From Bacterioplanes sanyensis (GTDB taxonomy: Bacteria > Pseudomonadota > Gammaproteobacteria > Pseudomonadales > Oceanobacteraceae): a stretch of 64,000 bases of DNA. Each line of letters begins with the position of its first letter. The first letter of the stretch is position 1. Shown one piece after another: positions 1 through 7,449 of the stretch. Below the pieces are notes generated by a model. That model had not been told where the DNA came from. It did not search any database and saw only the letters and a program-made list of their open reading frames with translations. The stretch spans positions 1-64,000 of the forward strand of contig NZ_BMYY01000007.1 of NCBI RefSeq assembly GCF_014652515.1, written 5' to 3'. The position numbers and the translations under genes are program-made.

Positions 1-607
1 ATAAGTGGATGATACGCTCATCTACCCAAAAGTTACATTATTTTCCGCATGGACCACTAGGGCACCTCTGAATAATTCGGTGCCCGCTCTGGATCGCCAG
101 AGGGCTTCAGCTCACGAAGCCGGTTTGCCGCTCTAGCCAGCTACAGCAAAAAACGGCGACACAGAGCTGGAGTTTTCTGGCGCCCCCCTTCGGGCGCGGG
201 CGGCAGGCTTCCATAACGTCGTTGGCGACGTTGAAAAGGGCTGGCCATTTCCTGCCATCACCGCCTTGTTCTGAAAGCCTGCTGCACTCGCGCAGAGTTG
301 TGCAGAATTATTCAGAGGTGCCCTAGATGAAATCACACCAGTGTTTGATTTGCGCATCAGTAATGAGTGGCGCGGCCATGGCATAGGAAAAAGAGTTCTC
401 AGCTGGCTGACCCATTATGTCTTTACTGAAACAGCAAAACATCGACTAGAAGCTCATACCCGTGCCGATAATATCGCCATGCAAAAGGTGCTAGAGTCAG
501 CGGGCTGGACAAAAGAAGCTCATTACCGCCAAGTATGGCCAACCGACGACGGTAGCTTTGTTGATGCTGTTACCTATGCCGTTTTAAAGCAGGATATCCA
601 GCCATAA
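1..607 (+). pseudogene. GNAT-family N-acetyltransferase, split by a MITE
   Basis: The reading frame entering the window at position 3 (ending HYFPHGPL at the CTAG of 57-60) and the frame after position 322 (DEITPVFDLRISNEW, then RGHGIG) are the two halves of one GNAT acetyltransferase. RGHGIG is the acetyl-CoA pyrophosphate loop (motif A), and the following segment with DNIAMQKVLESAGW is the usual GNAT C-terminal half. The halves are out of frame as they stand. Removing the 262-bp element at 61-322 plus one CTAG copy (266 bp) rejoins them in frame across a Leu-Asp junction. The gene start lies left of the window. The downstream part has a possible GTG start at 341, but it lacks the N-terminal half of the fold and is unlikely to be active. 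The substrate cannot be predicted. Confidence 0.85.
61..322. mobile_element. MITE, copy 1 (intact ends, 262 bp)
   Basis: The first 18 bases (61-78, GGCACCTCTGAATAATTC) and the last 18 (305-322) are perfect inverted repeats. The element is flanked by CTAG at 57-60 and at 323-326, which fits a 4-bp target-site duplication. It has no transposase and only chance reading frames, so it is a non-autonomous element. The interior contains a perfect hairpin around 215-235 (AACGTCG / CGACGTT) and GC-rich palindromic stretches. The CTAG target suggests mobilisation by an IS5-like transposase encoded elsewhere, but this is inferred from target preference only. It interrupts an acetyltransferase gene, which proves past mobility. 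Confidence 0.9.
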
Positions 608-626
608 GCAAGAGCTAAGCAATTAC

Positions 627-829
627 GAATAATTCGCTGCCTGCTCTAGACTTAGAGCACTGCTGCATATTTCTGCACAGCTCTGCGCGGCGTGTCAGGC
701 TTTCAGGCCAAGGCATTTATGGCAGGGAATGGCCAACGCTTTTCAGCAGCAGCAACGACGTTATGAAAGCCTGCCGCCCATGTCATACTGGAAGCGCCAA
801 AGCGGCGCACCGAATTATTCAGAGGTGCC
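627..829. mobile_element. Decayed MITE relative, copy 2
   Basis: The right end, 812-829, is identical to the 18-bp terminal repeat of the element at 61-322. The interior shares recognisable blocks with it in inverted orientation: TTCTGCACAGCTCTGCGCG near 671, ATGGCAGG.AATGGCCA near 719 and AACGACGTTATG..AGCCTGCCGCCC near 753. A fragment at 627-649 resembles the other end in the opposite sense, so this may be a nested or rearranged copy. No flanking CTAG duplication is left. It fills most of the 318-bp gap between the broken acetyltransferase and the VF530 gene, and I see no gene there. Confidence 0.7.
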
Positions 830-925
830 TTTGCACTCCAAAGCCGGTTTGCCGGCAGTATCTGTTAAACTTCCAACTCTATACTGCCATTCTTGTCACC
901 ATACACCCACGCTGGAAAGTCGACC

Positions 926-1147
926 ATGAGCCAAGAGCAACCCAATAACCCATTGCACGGGTTAACGCTTGAAAAGATTTTACTGCGTTTGCAGGAGCAC
1001 TACGGCTGGGATGGCCTGCACGCAGAAGTGCAAATCAATTGCTTTCGCAAAGACCCATCCATTAAGTCTTCGCTGAAGTTTTTGCGCCGCACTCAGTGGG
1101 CCAGAGACAAGGTGGAAGCCTTGTACATCAGCACTTTCTGCTCATAA
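926..1147 (+). CDS. VF530 family protein
   Basis: A 73-residue protein that matches my memory of the VF530 (DUF2132) family of small soluble proteins. The N-terminal half carries the family signature [11 protein letters not shown] followed by a Leu/Tyr-Gly-Trp segment, and the C-terminal half has a Lys/Arg-rich stretch around [17 protein letters not shown]. Members are described as possible DNA-binding proteins, but the role is not established. I chose the ATG at 926 because a purine-rich GGAAAG lies 7 bases upstream and the family starts just before this motif; an upstream frame extension to 893 would add unrelated residues. It is isolated between a decayed MITE and a convergent gene. Confidence 0.75.
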   Translation: MSQEQPNNPLHGLTLEKILLRLQEHYGWDGLHAEVQINCFRKDPSIKSSLKFLRRTQWARDKVEALYISTFCS

Positions 1148-1160
1148 CTGCACGCCTTCC

Positions 1161-1490
1161 TCAGCGCAACGTCTCCAGTTTTAACGCCAATGGCTGCCCC
1201 AGCCACAAAGCACCATCGGTATGGGCGTGGTAGTCATCATCGGTCACAGGATGCACCAATACACTCAAGCCCTGGCGGTTTTGCTCTAGCCATTGCACCA
1301 CCTGTTCGCGGTTTTCAGCCGCAAACACCACCTCGAACATAGGCTTAGTATGTGGCCCGACTTCGCGCTCACGCAGGGTTGAGATGCGCGCACAGGGCAG
1401 CTGATCCATCGCCTGCTGATTAACCTGACGTGCCGTATCGATGGCTTCGAGATCAAAATAAACGTGGGCGTGAAAGTCTTCGCGAATCAT
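1161..1490 (-). CDS. DOPA 4,5-dioxygenase family protein
   Basis: 109 residues, close to the family's usual length. The family is a small ferredoxin-like fold related to fungal DOPA 4,5-dioxygenase. Visible signatures are the N-terminal HAHVYFD (paired histidines), KPMFEVVF in the middle and the C-terminal HPVTDDDYHAHTDGALWLG, which together carry the conserved His residues expected for metal binding. Bacterial members are poorly characterised and their substrate is unknown, so only the family assignment is firm. The gene is convergent with the VF530 gene (13 bases between stops) and divergent from the MerR-methyltransferase gene, with a remnant MITE in the intervening promoter region. Confidence 0.8.
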   Translation of the reverse strand: MIREDFHAHVYFDLEAIDTARQVNQQAMDQLPCARISTLREREVGPHTKPMFEVVFAAENREQVVQWLEQNRQGLSVLVHPVTDDDYHAHTDGALWLGQPLALKLETLR

Positions 1491-1553
1491 GTCATGGCCT
1501 GAGAACTAAGAAAGCGCCAAAGTGTAACGCCCTACAACCAAGCCTGCATCTAG

Positions 1554-1612
1554 GGCATCTCTGAATTATTCTGCACAGCCCTGCGCGAGTGCAGCAGACT
1601 TTCAGAGGTGCC
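1554..1612. mobile_element. MITE deletion derivative, copy 3 (59 bp)
   Basis: Begins right after a CTAG (1550-1553) with GGCATCTCTGAATTATTCTG and ends with AGAGGTGCC at 1612, the two ends of the element seen at 61-322. Compared with that copy, the sequence runs collinearly to CTTTCAGA and then jumps to the right terminus. TTCAGA occurs at both places in the full element, so an internal deletion between short direct repeats explains it. The right-hand CTAG is gone. It lies between the divergent DOPA-dioxygenase-like and MerR genes, about 65 bases upstream of the latter's start. Confidence 0.8.
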
Positions 1613-1677
1613 TTTCATCTGCCTTGACCTGTCTATTGCTTCATAGTTTACGCTGGGTGAATACGTTTGGGGGCACT

Positions 1678-2847
1678 ATGTATCGCATCTCACAGCTGGC
1701 CAGCCGGGTCGGTTTATCGCGTTCAGCCTTGTTGTATTACGAGCGCCTAGGGCTGATTCAGGGCCAGCGCGGTAACAATGGCTACCGTTATTACAGTGAG
1801 CGTGATGTTCAGCACGTGCTGCTGATCCGCCAGCTACAAGCCGGCGGTCTGACGTTGAGCGAGTGCCAGCATTACATGCACAGCCAGCTGGATAGGGCCT
1901 TATTGCAGCAGCGCCTGATGCAATTGGAACAGGAAACTGCGGCCAAGCAACAGGCCCATCAGTTGCTCAGTGCTTTATTAGGGCGCAGCAGCTTGGCCTA
2001 TTGGCATCACGCACTGGATCAAGTTGCCCCTGATGCGCACTTAGACTGGCTGCAAACCCAAGGTTTCAGCCGCAAAGATGCAATTCAATTGAAATGGTTA
2101 TCCAAAGATATGAACACACACGATCAATACATGCACGACTTTATGCAGATTTTCTCTGGCGTTAGCCAGTGGGGGCCGGGGTCTCGCGAGGATACGCTGG
2201 CAGCGTTGGCAAACGTACCGTTTTCGCCTCAGCAGGTGGTGGATATTGGTTGCGGCCAAGGCCACTCTACCTTGCTATTAGCACAGAATACCCAAGCACA
2301 GATTATCGCCAACGATAATGATGAGTCGGCGCTGCAGCGGCTGATGCAAACCGCTGAGCAAATGGGCTTAAACGAACGGATTAAACCCCACTGTGCCGAT
2401 ATGCAGCAGTTGGATCTGGCAAAAGGTCAGTTTGATCTGCTTTGGGCCGAGGGCTGTGCCTACATCGTAGGAGTCGCGCAGGCGCTGCGTTGCTGGTCAC
2501 CGCTATTGCGGCCTGAGGGCGTATTAGTTTTCAGTGATTTAATTTGGTTAACCGAGCAACCCAGCGATGAAGCCGCCGTGTTCTGGCAGCAAGAATATCC
2601 GGCCATGACACATTTAGGTCAGCGTTTAGAGGACATTGCCAATAGCGGTTTCAAACTGCTGCATACCTTCACTATGACAGAGCAAGCCTGGTTTAACTAC
2701 AGCCAGCCACTGCAGCAGCGTTTGCATGAACTGGAGTCGGAACTAGGTGAGTCGCAAGCCTGGCAAGATATTCAAACCGAGCTGTCGATTTATCAGCACT
2801 TTTTAGGCGAGTTTGGTTATCAAATGTTTGTGGTACAAAAGCCATAA
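1678..2847 (+). CDS. MerR-family regulator fused to a class I SAM methyltransferase
   Basis: 389 residues. Residues 1-70 are a MerR DNA-binding head: YRISQLASRVGLSRSALLYYER, then the wing NNGYRYYSERDV. A Gln-rich dimerisation helix follows (about 75-115). From about residue 175 comes a Rossmann methyltransferase with motif I DIGCGQGHST, an acidic ANDND ending strand 2 and LRPEGVLVFSD as the motif IV/V region. MerR sensors normally have a ligand- or metal-binding tail; here the effector domain looks enzymatic, so the protein may sense a small molecule it also methylates, or SAM itself (inference). The ATG at 1678 is preceded by TTTGGGGGC and begins exactly at the MerR motif, so the 18-codon extension upstream is rejected. 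Confidence 0.85.
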   Translation: MYRISQLASRVGLSRSALLYYERLGLIQGQRGNNGYRYYSERDVQHVLLIRQLQAGGLTLSECQHYMHSQLDRALLQQRLMQLEQETAAKQQAHQLLSALLGRSSLAYWHHALDQVAPDAHLDWLQTQGFSRKDAIQLKWLSKDMNTHDQYMHDFMQIFSGVSQWGPGSREDTLAALANVPFSPQQVVDIGCGQGHSTLLLAQNTQAQIIANDNDESALQRLMQTAEQMGLNERIKPHCADMQQLDLAKGQFDLLWAEGCAYIVGVAQALRCWSPLLRPEGVLVFSDLIWLTEQPSDEAAVFWQQEYPAMTHLGQRLEDIANSGFKLLHTFTMTEQAWFNYSQPLQQRLHELESELGESQAWQDIQTELSIYQHFLGEFGYQMFVVQKP

Positions 2848-2856
2848 TGCTGCCAC

Positions 2857-2893
2857 AAAAAAAAGCGGCCCGAAGGCCGCTGAAACTTTTTAT
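2857..2893. terminator. Bidirectional rho-independent terminator
   Basis: Hairpin AGCGGCC (2864-2870), loop CGA(A), GGCCGCT (2875-2881). It has an A-run before it, which serves the minus strand, and a T-rich stretch after it, which serves the plus strand. It separates the convergent MerR-methyltransferase and amtB genes. Confidence 0.85.
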
Positions 2894-2936
2894 CATTATT
2901 ACTCGCTGCTTTTTCTGGCAGCGTTTATGGGGCTAT

Positions 2937-4205
2937 TTATTTTGAAGCCGTAAACTCTGGGTAAGCTTCCATACCGCATTCAGACAAATCCACACCTTCG
3001 TATTCGTCTTCTTCGCTGACACGCAGGCCCATTACTGCCTTGATCACCATCCACACGATCAACGAGGTGACAAATACCCAGGCAAAGATGGTCACGGCAC
3101 CAATTAACTGGCCAGAGAAGCTAGCACCATCGTTGGTCAGCGGCACCACCAGCAAACCAAACAGACCCACCACACCGTGAACAGAGATGGCACCAACAGG
3201 ATCATCGATCTTGATTTTATCCAGCGTCAGAATCGACATCACCACAATCAGACCGCCAACAAAACCGATGATGGTCGCCGCCATCGGCGTAGGTGTAGAA
3301 GGCTCTGCGGTAATGGCGACCAGGCCCGCCAGGGCACCGTTTAATGCCATGGTTAAATCCGCTTTGCGGAACAACACATAAGCCAGTAACAAAGCGCCAA
3401 TCAGGCCACCGGCAGCCGCTGCGTTGGTGTTCAAGAAGACCATTGCCACAGAGTTGGCGTTAGCGATATCGCCCAGTTTTAATACCGAGCCGCCGTTAAA
3501 GCCGAACCAGCCCATCCATAAAATAAAGGTACCCAAAGTGGCCAACGGCAGGTTAGCACCTGGAATCGCACGCACTTCGCCTTTAGGGCCATATTTGCCT
3601 TTACGTGCGCCCAACAAGATCACACCCGCCAGTGCCGCTGCAGCACCCGCCATGTGCACGATGCCAGAGCCAGCAAAGTCAGAGAAACCTAAATCGCCGA
3701 GGTTATACAGGCCAAATACATCGTTGCCACCCCAGGTCCAGCCGCCTTCCATTGGGTAAATAAAACCGGTCAAGACCACAGCGAATGCCAAAAAGGCCCA
3801 CAACTTCATGCGCTCAGCGACGGCACCAGAAACGATCGACATGGCCGTTGCAACGAACACTACTTGGAAGAAGAAATCCGATGCACCCGAGTAAATAGAA
3901 CCGCCCTGGAAGCCATCTTCACGCGCTGCATAGTCAGCCAATACAGCGGCGCTATCAACGTCACCGATGCCTTGGAGGAAGTAACCGCCGCCATACATGA
4001 TTTCATAACCACACACCAAGTACATGGTGCAGGCAATGGCAAACAGCGCGACGTTTTTGGTTAAAATTTCGGTGGTATTTTTAGAGCGGACCAGACCCGC
4101 TTCCAGCATGGCGAAACCAGCCGCCATCCACATAACTAACGCGCCACACACCAAAAAGTAAAAGGTGTCCATGGCGTACTGAAGTTCATAAATATTGTTT
4201 TCCAT
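2937..4205 (-). CDS. amtB: Ammonium transporter AmtB
   Basis: 422 residues with about 11 hydrophobic segments, the size of Amt-family channels. It carries the family signature region DFAGSGIVHMAGAAAAL, containing the first pore histidine, and the second pore histidine in ISVHGVVGLFG. It conducts ammonium/ammonia across the inner membrane and is normally blocked by GlnK when nitrogen is plentiful. The C-terminal tail (EEDEYEGVDLSECGMEAYPEF) is the cytoplasmic segment that contacts GlnK in this family. It is the last gene of porin-glnK-amtB, 48 bases after glnK, with a terminator just beyond. Confidence 0.97.
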   Translation of the reverse strand: MENNIYELQYAMDTFYFLVCGALVMWMAAGFAMLEAGLVRSKNTTEILTKNVALFAIACTMYLVCGYEIMYGGGYFLQGIGDVDSAAVLADYAAREDGFQGGSIYSGASDFFFQVVFVATAMSIVSGAVAERMKLWAFLAFAVVLTGFIYPMEGGWTWGGNDVFGLYNLGDLGFSDFAGSGIVHMAGAAAALAGVILLGARKGKYGPKGEVRAIPGANLPLATLGTFILWMGWFGFNGGSVLKLGDIANANSVAMVFLNTNAAAAGGLIGALLLAYVLFRKADLTMALNGALAGLVAITAEPSTPTPMAATIIGFVGGLIVVMSILTLDKIKIDDPVGAISVHGVVGLFGLLVVPLTNDGASFSGQLIGAVTIFAWVFVTSLIVWMVIKAVMGLRVSEEDEYEGVDLSECGMEAYPEFTASK

Positions 4206-4253
4206 ATTAAGCCCCCCGCATCAGGCTTGATATTGATTGTGACCGAACTGGGT

Positions 4254-4607
<354 letters not shown>

Positions 4608-4632
4608 TTAAATGCTCTGTTTGTTTCATCAG

Positions 4633-4652
4633 CCCGTGCGGGGGCACGGGCC
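4633..4652 (-). other. Hairpin between porin and glnK genes
   Basis: Perfect 8-bp stem GCCCGTGC / GCACGGGC with a four-base G loop. There is no T-run on the minus strand after it, so it is not a standard terminator. It may be an mRNA-stabilising or processing structure that sets unequal expression of the porin and glnK-amtB (inference). Confidence 0.55.
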
Positions 4653-4664
4653 ATTGTATGCCTT

Positions 4665-5345
4665 TTACATCTCGATAGGCAGGCTGTAGCTAACGACGAC
4701 TTTCATATCTTCATCGACGCCGGCTTCGCCTTTATCCAGGTCGGCACCCTGATCAATCACCTTACTCAGAGTGAACGCCAGGTTATCGTTATAGGCGTAA
4801 CTCAAATCCAGGTGGGTGTATTCCGAGTTGTCGTCTTCACTGTGCATTTGAAAACCTAAGGTGACGGAAAAACTGCCCATTTCACCGCCCAAGGTGGCGT
4901 AGCTGGCATTTTCATCACCGGCCAACACGTAGTAATAAGAAGCGGATACCGGGCCATAACCTGCAGACACGATGAGGTCGGACGCTTCAAAGGTATTACC
5001 ACGGCCATTCACGTCATCGGCCCCCGGATAAACATAGGTCCAGGCACTGATGTCGTAGGAAAAGTCCCCCGCTTCACCGCCGTAGCCCAGGTACAGGTCG
5101 TACTCTTGGCCCAGCTCACTGTCGCCACTCGAAGCCCACACGCCGCCATACAGGCCGCCCATGCTGGCTGTGATATCACCCGATACCGCCGGCGATCCCT
5201 GACCCAGATCCTGGCCGCGCCACAAATACATGTTGGCTACAGCAGCAGATGCAGACACATCGACCTCAGCGGATGCGCTGTGTGCAGGCAGCAAAGCCGC
5301 CGACATGGCCGTAGTGAGAGCGATGGCTTGAGACAGTTTTTTCAT
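4665..5345 (-). CDS. TorF family putative porin
   Basis: 226 residues with a clear Sec signal peptide (MKKLSQAIALTTAMSAALLP...ASA). An amphipathic beta-strand pattern rich in Gly, Tyr and Ser follows and ends in VVVSYSLPIEM. This is the Gcw_chp/TorF family of outer-membrane proteins. The motif ANMYLWRGQDLGQGSPAV early in the mature chain is typical, and the gene is often next to glnK-amtB. A role in outer-membrane passage of nitrogen compounds is inferred from the operon. The ATG at 5345 is preferred over 5366 because the upstream seven codons contain the AAGGATGG ribosome site. Confidence 0.85.
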   Translation of the reverse strand: MKKLSQAIALTTAMSAALLPAHSASAEVDVSASAAVANMYLWRGQDLGQGSPAVSGDITASMGGLYGGVWASSGDSELGQEYDLYLGYGGEAGDFSYDISAWTYVYPGADDVNGRGNTFEASDLIVSAGYGPVSASYYYVLAGDENASYATLGGEMGSFSVTLGFQMHSEDDNSEYTHLDLSYAYNDNLAFTLSKVIDQGADLDKGEAGVDEDMKVVVSYSLPIEM

Positions 5346-5436
5346 GGTTTTCCATCCTTCAGTCATTATGAACAGCGAAACTCGTCGTTCCCGGGTGCAC
5401 CGGATTATTCTTTGTCGAACTGATTGCTGAACTCAT

Positions 5437-5452
5437 TGCAGCGCTTGTGCCA
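5437..5452 (-). promoter_or_regulatory. Sigma-54 promoter of the porin-glnK-amtB operon
   Basis: Reading the minus strand: TGGCACAAGCGCTGCA. The invariant GG (-24) and GC (-12) are separated by exactly 10 bases, and the TGGCAC block is a perfect -24 element. It lies about 90 bases upstream of the porin start codon. Sigma-54 control agrees with the nitrogen function of the operon. Confidence 0.8.
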
Positions 5453-5547
5453 GTTTTTAAAAAATACGAACAATCAATGACTTACGCGACGCAAATGGTC
5501 TAAGCCCCAGAAATGACGGCCCAAATAAGAGCAGAGTCACTATAAGA

Positions 5548-5562
5548 GCACTAAATAAGTGC
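5548..5562. promoter_or_regulatory. NtrC-type binding site (enhancer)
   Basis: GCACTAAATAAGTGC: perfect inverted repeat with GCAC and GTGC separated by 7 bases, the spacing of enterobacterial NtrC sites. It sits about 100 bp upstream of the sigma-54 promoter at 5437-5452, a normal enhancer distance. A weaker half site (TGCACCA) follows at 5580-5586. Confidence 0.7.
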
Positions 5563-5583
5563 AGCTAAATTTGCATAGCTGCA
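5560..5583. repeat. 8-bp inverted repeat next to the NtrC site
   Basis: TGCAGCTA (5560-5567) and TAGCTGCA (5576-5583) are perfect inverted arms with an 8-base spacer, abutting the NtrC-type site. It could be a second, unusual regulator site or part of a helically phased enhancer; the function is not determined. The 318-bp gap between the porin and ubiK otherwise holds only the promoter elements listed. Confidence 0.5.
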
Positions 5584-5663
5584 CCAAAACAGGGAGCCGT
5601 CCTGCTCAGCGCCGCAACAGCGCGCATGTTAAGATGGCGCCTTTGAAATTATGCGGAGCTCCA

Positions 5664-5912
5664 ATGATGAAGCCTGAGTTTGTTAGTCAACGCCTGCAGG
5701 AGTTATTGCAGCAAACGCCGTTCGCCGCCCTTGGCGAAGATATGCAACAGTTACTGCAAGCACGCTTGCAAGCCATGCTGGCCAATATGAATTTGGTCAC
5801 GCGGGAGGAGTTTGATGCTCAATGCGATGTGTTGGCCCGCACTCAGGCCAAGTTGGTAGAGCTGGAGCAACGTTTGGATGCGTTGCAAGCAGAAGACAGC
5901 CCGAAACAGTAA
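5664..5912 (+). CDS. ubiK: Ubiquinone biosynthesis accessory factor UbiK
   Basis: 82 residues of the BMFP (YqiC/UbiK) family. It has an N-terminal helix (FVSQRLQELLQQTPF), a linker, then a C-terminal coiled coil (LVTREEFDAQ...LEQRLDALQAE) through which the family trimerises. UbiK assists the aerobic Ubi protein complex together with UbiJ. The upstream 35 codons of open frame overlap the NtrC-type enhancer. The tandem ATGs at 5664 follow GCGGAGC at a good distance, so I start here. It is monocistronic and convergent with the OmpA-like gene. Confidence 0.85.
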   Translation: MMKPEFVSQRLQELLQQTPFAALGEDMQQLLQARLQAMLANMNLVTREEFDAQCDVLARTQAKLVELEQRLDALQAEDSPKQ

Positions 5913-5922
5913 CAGGCTGAGT

Positions 5923-5943
5923 AGCCGCGGCCCAACCGCGGCT
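5923..5943. terminator. Hairpin between convergent ubiK and OmpA-like genes
   Basis: AGCCGCGG (5923-5930), loop CCCAA, CCGCGGCT (5936-5943). The stem is strong but no clear T-run follows on either strand, so it is a probable but not textbook terminator for both genes. Confidence 0.55.
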
Positions 5944-5957
5944 TGCCCCAATAGCAA

Positions 5958-6626
5958 TTATTGCGTCACCGGCACCAGGGTGATTTCTACCCGACGGTTT
6001 TGCTCTTTACCGGCTGCGGTGGCATTGCTGGCGATGGGTGAACGCTCACCAAAGCCTACGGTTTCCAGGCGCACGGATTTAATGCCACGGCTCTTCAAAT
6101 AAGCCGACACTGACTGCGCGCGCTGTTCCGACAAACGCTGGTTGGTGCTTTCAGAGCCGACGCTGTCGGTATGACCCGCCACCACCACTAGGGTACGGTC
6201 GTACTCTTTGATCACCAAGGCAACAGAATTCAGCACTTCATAAAAGCTTGAAGCCACGGCCGAGCTGCCGCTCGCAAAGGTGATGTTGCCCGGCATAATC
6301 AGGTTGACGTTGTCGCCATCACGCTCAACTTTTACCCCAGTGCCCCGCAGTTGCTTGCGTAATTTGGCTTCTTGCGCATCCATGTAATAGCCAATGCCGC
6401 CACCGATGGCCGCACCGCCCGCCGCCGAGGCCAGAATGCGCTGATTGCGCTTTTTCACGTCTTTTTCATCACGGTTATCCAGATAAGCCGCCAACACGCC
6501 AACGCCGGCACCAATGCCCGCGCCGATGGCGGTTTTGGAGGTTTCTTTCTCGCCCGTGTACGGGTCGTAGGTAGCACAGCCAGTAGCCAACGCTGCGACG
6601 GATAAAGCAACCATCAGTTTTTTCAT
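5958..6626 (-). CDS. OmpA-family lipoprotein (YiaD-like)
   Basis: 222 residues. It has a lipoprotein signal peptide with lipobox ATGC (Cys17), then two Gly-rich hydrophobic segments (AIGAGIGAGVGVLAAY and AAGGAAIGGGIGYY, the glycine-zipper pattern of YiaD/YfiB proteins). The C-terminal OmpA domain binds peptidoglycan; its signature VVVAGHTDSVGSESTNQRLSEQRA and the end GKEQNRRVEITLVP are intact. It is expected to be anchored in the outer membrane and to bind the cell wall. The ribosome site TGTGGAGATG is just upstream. It is monocistronic and separated from urtE by about 125 bases. Confidence 0.9.
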   Translation of the reverse strand: MKKLMVALSVAALATGCATYDPYTGEKETSKTAIGAGIGAGVGVLAAYLDNRDEKDVKKRNQRILASAAGGAAIGGGIGYYMDAQEAKLRKQLRGTGVKVERDGDNVNLIMPGNITFASGSSAVASSFYEVLNSVALVIKEYDRTLVVVAGHTDSVGSESTNQRLSEQRAQSVSAYLKSRGIKSVRLETVGFGERSPIASNATAAGKEQNRRVEITLVPVTQ

Positions 6627-6750
6627 AACATCTCCACAGGGTTACATCGTGCGGGCAAATCGCGCCCTTCAAACCCTGCAGAGTAAAACAGCGTTATATG
6701 ACAATGCTACTAACCAGAGCACATCTGGACATTTATATGCAAAGTCGATA

Positions 6751-7449
6751 TCAAATGGCCAGCAAGGTCCGTGCTTGCTCGGACTGTTTCAATTCATGAC
6801 CCGGCCCGGCAGCCACCACGCGGCCGCGCTCAAGAATAATAAAGTCATCGGCCAGCTGGGCAGCAAAGTCTAAATACTGCTCGACCAACACAATCGCCAT
6901 ATCGCCTCGATCTCGCAGCAGCTCAATCACGGCTTGAATGTCTTTAATGATCGACGGTTGAATGCCCTCGGTTGGTTCGTCCAACAACAGCAAGCGCGGC
7001 TTTAATAACAGCGCCCGGGCAATGGCCAGTTGCTGCTGCTGACCGCCGGATAAATCCCCGCCTCGACGCTTAAGCATTTGCTGCAAGACCGGAAACAGCG
7101 CAAATACTTCCGGGTCGATGCGACGCTGGGAGCGTGGCAGTGCAGAGAAGGCAGTTTGCAGGTTTTCTTCCACCGTTAGCTGGGCAAAAATATCACGCCC
7201 TTGCGGCACATAGGCAATGCCATTGCGCGCGCGCTGGGCCGCGGACTGCCCCACCAATAGTTGATCGCCCCAGCGAATTTGGCCATTTAATGGCGCTAAG
7301 TGGCCCGCCAGGGTTTTCATCAAGGTGGTTTTACCGACACCATTGCGCCCCAGTACACAAGTGACTTTGCCCACACCGGCCTGCATGGAGACATCGTACA
7401 GCGCCTGGCTGGCACCGTAGGCCACGTTTAAATGATTGACTCGTAACAT
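6751..7449 (-). CDS. urtE: Urea ABC transporter ATP-binding subunit UrtE
   Basis: 232 residues, an ABC ATPase of the branched-chain amino acid/urea (HAAT) class. Walker A is GRNGVGKTT, the signature is LSGGQQQQLAIARALL and Walker B is LLLLDEPTEGI. The TEGIQPSII ending is characteristic of LivF/UrtE proteins. It pairs with UrtD to energise urea import. It starts on the base immediately after the urtD stop (7449/7450), so the two are translationally coupled. It is the last gene of urtABCDE. Confidence 0.95.
   Translation of the reverse strand: MLRVNHLNVAYGASQALYDVSMQAGVGKVTCVLGRNGVGKTTLMKTLAGHLAPLNGQIRWGDQLLVGQSAAQRARNGIAYVPQGRDIFAQLTVEENLQTAFSALPRSQRRIDPEVFALFPVLQQMLKRRGGDLSGGQQQQLAIARALLLKPRLLLLDEPTEGIQPSIIKDIQAVIELLRDRGDMAIVLVEQYLDFAAQLADDFIILERGRVVAAGPGHELKQSEQARTLLAI

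Noticed and set aside
133-384. Open reading frame inside MITE copy 1 (minus strand)
   Set aside because: It lies across the element and into the interrupted gene, with no ribosome site or family; chance frame in a GC-rich repeat.
729-948. Two overlapping frames in the decayed MITE region
   Set aside because: They cover repeat blocks and the start of the VF530 gene's leader and have no coding signature.
5392-5412. GGGTGCACCGGATTATTC resembles a MITE end
   Set aside because: Only about half of the terminal repeat fits and there is no partner end.
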